Assembly (NCBI GenBank): GCA_965149945.1
Contig: CBCTTQ010000001.1
Coordinates: 62,001-126,000, forward strand
DNA from: JAHZFN01 sp965149945
GTDB lineage: Bacteria; Bacillota; Dehalobacteriia; UBA4068; UBA4997
DNA: 64,000 nt
Direction: 5' to 3'
Positions 61,454-64,000 of this stretch are shown piece after piece. Every line of letters starts with the position of its first letter. Position 1 is the stretch's first letter. Position numbers and translations under genes: made by a program. The notes below the pieces were generated by a model. It saw only the letters and a program-made list of their open reading frames with translations. It made no database searches and was not told the DNA's origin.

Positions 61454-62404
61454 TCATAAATCTTCGGCGATTTTTTCCAGTTTGCGCAGGCGGTGGTTGA
61501 CGCCGGACTTGGATAAGGGCGGTTGAAACATCTCACACAATTCCTGCAAAGAGGATTCCGGATTTTCCAGCCTTAGACGGGCTGTCTCCGCCAGCGGCGG
61601 CGGCAGCTGATCCAGACCGATTTTTTTTGCGATTTTTTCTACTGCCAGCAATTGGCGGGTACCGGTATTGACGATTTTGTTGGTATTGGCGATGTCGCAG
61701 TTATAGGCGCGGTTGGCGGAGTTGGAGAGTTCTTTGTATACTTTGACGTTTTCCAATTCCAGCAGCGCCCGATGGGCGCCGGTCAAATTCAGGAAATCGC
61801 TGATGTTTTCACTTTCTTTCAGATAGACCACAAACTGCCCGCGCCGTTCGTTGGTTTTGGGTGAGAGGTTGTAATGTTTCAGCAGCAGGCTGATCAGGGC
61901 GGCATGAACGGCGTCGTTGCAGACAACTTCCAGATGGTAGGATTTTTTTGGGTCGCTGATAAAACCGCCGCCCAAAAAGGCGCCTCGCAGATAGGCGCGG
62001 TAGCAGCATTCCCCGTGAAAAACACTTCGCAAATCTGTCAAAGAACAGGGCTCCCGCCCCGCGGACCAGGGATTGCCGTCGGGCAGACGGCGCATCAGAT
62101 CCACCATTTTTTCTACTTTTTCTTGGGGCGGCAGCCGCAAGGTATAGAGGGTGTTTTTTCGCAAATGGCTGGTTTTGTGCAGCATCATTTCCGCTTCCAT
62201 ACCGAAAATCTCCCGCGCGAAACGGAAATATCGTTTGGCGATGGCGATGTTGGCGGTGGTAGCGGTGGCGCCCAGATGGCCGCCGAATCCAAAGGTAATG
62301 TTGCCGCTCATCCGCAAAAAAGAAACAAACTCCACCCGATTACAGCAGGCGCGGCTGGTATTGACATGGGTCAGTTGTTCCTTGACCTCGGCTGAAAAAG
62401 ACAC
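61454..62404 (-). CDS. whiA: DNA-binding protein WhiA
   Basis: 316 residues. The N-terminal LAGLIDADG-like domain (about 1-210; MSFSAEVKEQLTHV, YRAYLRGAFLGGGFISDPKKSYHLE) lacks endonuclease residues, as in WhiA. The C-terminal helix-turn-helix (about 225-316) has ANTNKIVNTGTRQLLAVEKI and LQELCEMFQPPLSKSGVNHRLRKL. In Bacillota WhiA binds the nucleoid and affects cell division and chromosome segregation. Its usual neighbours rapZ-yvcK precede it; here a GNAT gene separates it from yvcK. Confidence 0.95.
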   Translation of the reverse strand: MSFSAEVKEQLTHVNTSRACCNRVEFVSFLRMSGNITFGFGGHLGATATTANIAIAKRYFRFAREIFGMEAEMMLHKTSHLRKNTLYTLRLPPQEKVEKMVDLMRRLPDGNPWSAGREPCSLTDLRSVFHGECCYRAYLRGAFLGGGFISDPKKSYHLEVVCNDAVHAALISLLLKHYNLSPKTNERRGQFVVYLKESENISDFLNLTGAHRALLELENVKVYKELSNSANRAYNCDIANTNKIVNTGTRQLLAVEKIAKKIGLDQLPPPLAETARLRLENPESSLQELCEMFQPPLSKSGVNHRLRKLEKIAEDL

Positions 62405-62455
62405 TCAAATTCCCTCCCTTGCGGTGATCTTCGCGCTTTGACGCCGCGCGGACGC

Positions 62456-62956
62456 CTACAGGCGATATTCATAAACATCATCGTCCATGACAAAACCGTT
62501 GCCGATGTTTCGCACTTCTTGACGCGCTTTTCGAAATCCCAGCCGTTTGTAGGCATAGACGGCGTCATTTTCTCGGTTGACGTTGAGGTAAATGGCGGGC
62601 AGATTTTCTTCTTTGGCGGCTTGAATCAAAAAATCCAGCATCTGACGGGACAGCCCCTGTCCCCGTTCTGTTTTGCAGAGATAAAACTTGCTCAGATACA
62701 ATTTGTCCTCCTTAGGGTAAAAGGCCATAAAGCCGATGGCCTGTCCCCCTGCTCGACAGACAAAGTAGTAACGAGCGCCATCTTCCAGCTGGCGGCGGAT
62801 ACTGTCCGCAGACTGGAACAGACGAATCATATAGTCGTTTTGCGCGGCGCCGATGATGGGATCGAAATGCTCTTTGACAATGGCGGTGGCTAAAGCCGAC
62901 ATTTCTTCAATGCCTTTTTCATCGGTGGCTGTCAGAGGATGAAATTCCAGTTTCAT
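62456..62956 (-). CDS. GNAT family N-acetyltransferase
   Basis: 166 residues. GNAT motif A is visible as LYLSKFYLCKTERGQGLSRQMLDFLIQAA (about 95-123; R-x-x-G-x-S variant of Q/R-x-x-G-x-G/A), and motif B as YLNVNRENDAVYAYKRLGFRK (about 130-150). It transfers acetyl from acetyl-CoA to an unknown amine. ATG with AAAGGAGGA. It sits 13 bases after yvcK and about 50 bases before whiA, interrupting the conserved yvcK-whiA pair. Confidence 0.92.
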   Translation of the reverse strand: MKLEFHPLTATDEKGIEEMSALATAIVKEHFDPIIGAAQNDYMIRLFQSADSIRRQLEDGARYYFVCRAGGQAIGFMAFYPKEDKLYLSKFYLCKTERGQGLSRQMLDFLIQAAKEENLPAIYLNVNRENDAVYAYKRLGFRKARQEVRNIGNGFVMDDDVYEYRL

Positions 62957-62969
62957 AAGATCCTCCTTT

Positions 62970-64000
62970 TTAAAAAACAGTTTTGCTGATTTCTTGCATG
63001 ATCAGAGCGGACAGTTTCTTTTGGTCATGTTTCAGAATATCTTCATCATTGATGAGATCTCCCGCCACGACTCGCAGACCCATGGCTCGCAGGCGTTTGC
63101 TGTCACAGAGTACCGGGCGGCAGTTTAAATCAGCCAGACGGCGGTTTTGTTCTTTACTGAACTGACCGTTGTTGACGATGATATTAAAAAAGTTTTTTCG
63201 GCCGATGTGGGCGTTGATGGCTTCTACATATTGAGACGCCCGCAGCCGTTCCATTTCTCCCGGTTGGCTGACAATATTACAGATGTAATAAACTCTCGCT
63301 TTGGTTTCTTTCAGCGCGTCCGCGATGCCGGGGACGATCAGGTTGGTGATGATGCTGGTATATAAACTGCCGGGACCGATGAAAATAAAGTCCGCTTCGG
63401 CGATGGCTTCCAGCGCCTGGGGCAGCGGTTTACAGTCTTCCGGCGACAAAAACACTCGTTTGATTTGGCGTTTGTCACGGACCATATTGGTCTCTCCCCG
63501 AACCAAACAGCCGTCCGCCATTTCCGCGCAGATTTCCACATTATCCGTGGTGGAAGGCAACACTCGTCCCCGCAGCGCCAGCACTTTGCTGAGACGTTCG
63601 ACGGCGGTGGCAAAATCCGTATTGCCGCTTTCCGTCAAGCCCGCCATCAGCAGATTCCCCAGATTATGTCCCGCCAAACTGCTGTCTTCGGGAAAATTGT
63701 ACGCCAAGACCTCCTCTAAATTCACATCAGACTGAGAGAGGGCTATGAGACAGTTCCGTACATCCCCGGGGGGCAAAATGCCCAAATCACGCCGCAGACG
63801 GCCGGAGCTGCCGCCGTCGTCGGTTACCGCCACAATGGCTGTGAGGTTGATGGTGAAATTTTTGACTGACGCCAGAAAATTGGACAGCCCCGTGCCGCCG
63901 CCGATGGCGACTACTTTGGGCGCCGACTGCATCTTCTGAGAAAAGAGCGCCTGGTCGTAGAGGGTCATCAGCTCCGCGTTGGTGGCTTGCTGTACGGCGC
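62970..64000 (-). CDS. yvcK: YvcK/CofD-like UDP-sugar-binding gluconeogenesis factor (5' end outside window)
   Basis: The frame stays open to the window edge: before the Met at 63968 the codons read VQQATNAEL with no stop, so the protein may start beyond the window. The visible 343 residues contain the CofD-like Rossmann fold: VVAIGGGTGLSNFL, VTDDGGSSGRLRRDLGILPPGDVRNCLIALS, AGHNLGNLLMAGL, STTDNVEICAEM and IFIGPGSLYTSIITNL. YvcK supports growth on gluconeogenic carbon and cell-wall synthesis and binds UDP-GlcNAc. Long forms with N-terminal membrane helices are known in some Clostridia/Negativicutes, and this could be one. The Met at 63968 is an alternative start with weak GGAG spacing. Confidence 0.9.
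   Translation of the reverse strand, partial: AVQQATNAELMTLYDQALFSQKMQSAPKVVAIGGGTGLSNFLASVKNFTINLTAIVAVTDDGGSSGRLRRDLGILPPGDVRNCLIALSQSDVNLEEVLAYNFPEDSSLAGHNLGNLLMAGLTESGNTDFATAVERLSKVLALRGRVLPSTTDNVEICAEMADGCLVRGETNMVRDKRQIKRVFLSPEDCKPLPQALEAIAEADFIFIGPGSLYTSIITNLIVPGIADALKETKARVYYICNIVSQPGEMERLRASQYVEAINAHIGRKNFFNIIVNNGQFSKEQNRRLADLNCRPVLCDSKRLRAMGLRVVAGDLINDEDILKHDQKKLSALIMQEISKTVF

Noticed and set aside
1..64000. CRISPR array, insertion sequence, prophage or toxin-antitoxin system
   Set aside because: No evenly spaced repeats, transposase, phage or toxin-antitoxin genes were recognised on either strand.

Overview
The window is a stretch of ordinary chromosome from an anaerobic member of the Bacillota. 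Supporting this are an intact sporulation sigma factor K gene, WhiA and YvcK, G5/3D cell-wall proteins, two T-box leaders, strong purine-rich Shine-Dalgarno sequences with frequent TTG/GTG starts, and sigma-A promoters often carrying an extended TGC-TATAAT -10. GlnRS, SelA (so selenocysteine use), a K+-dependent membrane pyrophosphatase and an actinobacterial/yeast-type LeuA point to a Clostridia (Peptococcaceae-like) or Negativicutes lineage. The genus cannot be fixed from this sequence. No rRNA, CRISPR, insertion sequence, prophage or plasmid gene was seen.

Layout. 1-5.2 kb: 5' end of selA (minus), sigK, then secG-hppA. 5.3-7.2 kb: glnS-pspC (minus). 7.8-12.8 kb: minus-strand operon of a DUF975/type-IV-permease-like fusion protein, potA, potB, potC and a DUF3784-like protein, with no potD. 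13.1-15.8 kb: alsT and a divergent Na+/Ca2+ exchanger. 17.3-21.8 kb: tatD, then a YabE-like G5/3D protein and an M23/LysM/G5 endopeptidase. 22.3-30.9 kb: degV, a membrane HTH regulator, pckA, pepF, a DUF3243 gene and a DUF2089-type regulator with a small membrane protein. 31.7-38.4 kb: one long minus-strand cluster (phospholipase-like gene, aldehyde dehydrogenase, folD-like, luxS, tpiA, gpmI, YkgJ-type protein). 38.8-45.3 kb: yitT, then gyrB-gyrA (minus). 45.9-54.7 kb: a HAAS/DUF4097 protein, metG behind a T-box, cspA, ferritin, an unrecognised gene and cstA. 54.9-60 kb: leuA-leuC-leuD-leuB behind a second T-box. 60.1-60.5 kb: three tRNA genes. 60.6-64 kb: yvcK-GNAT-whiA-murI (minus), with yvcK running off the right edge.

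Themes. Lower glycolysis/gluconeogenesis (pckA, gpmI, tpiA) lies beside one-carbon and AI-2 metabolism (folD-like, luxS). Charged-tRNA sensing controls metG and leu. Peptidoglycan and envelope genes (yabE-like, M23, murI, yvcK, whiA) recur. Intergenic gaps are unusually long (up to about 1.5 kb) and compositionally polarised: pyrimidine-rich just downstream of stop codons and purine-rich just upstream of starts. The most testable oddities are a FolD homologue lacking the expected catalytic Lys and Gln, a pot operon without its binding protein but joined to two uncharacterised membrane proteins, a GyrA with Asn at the quinolone-pocket position, and short intergenic motifs.
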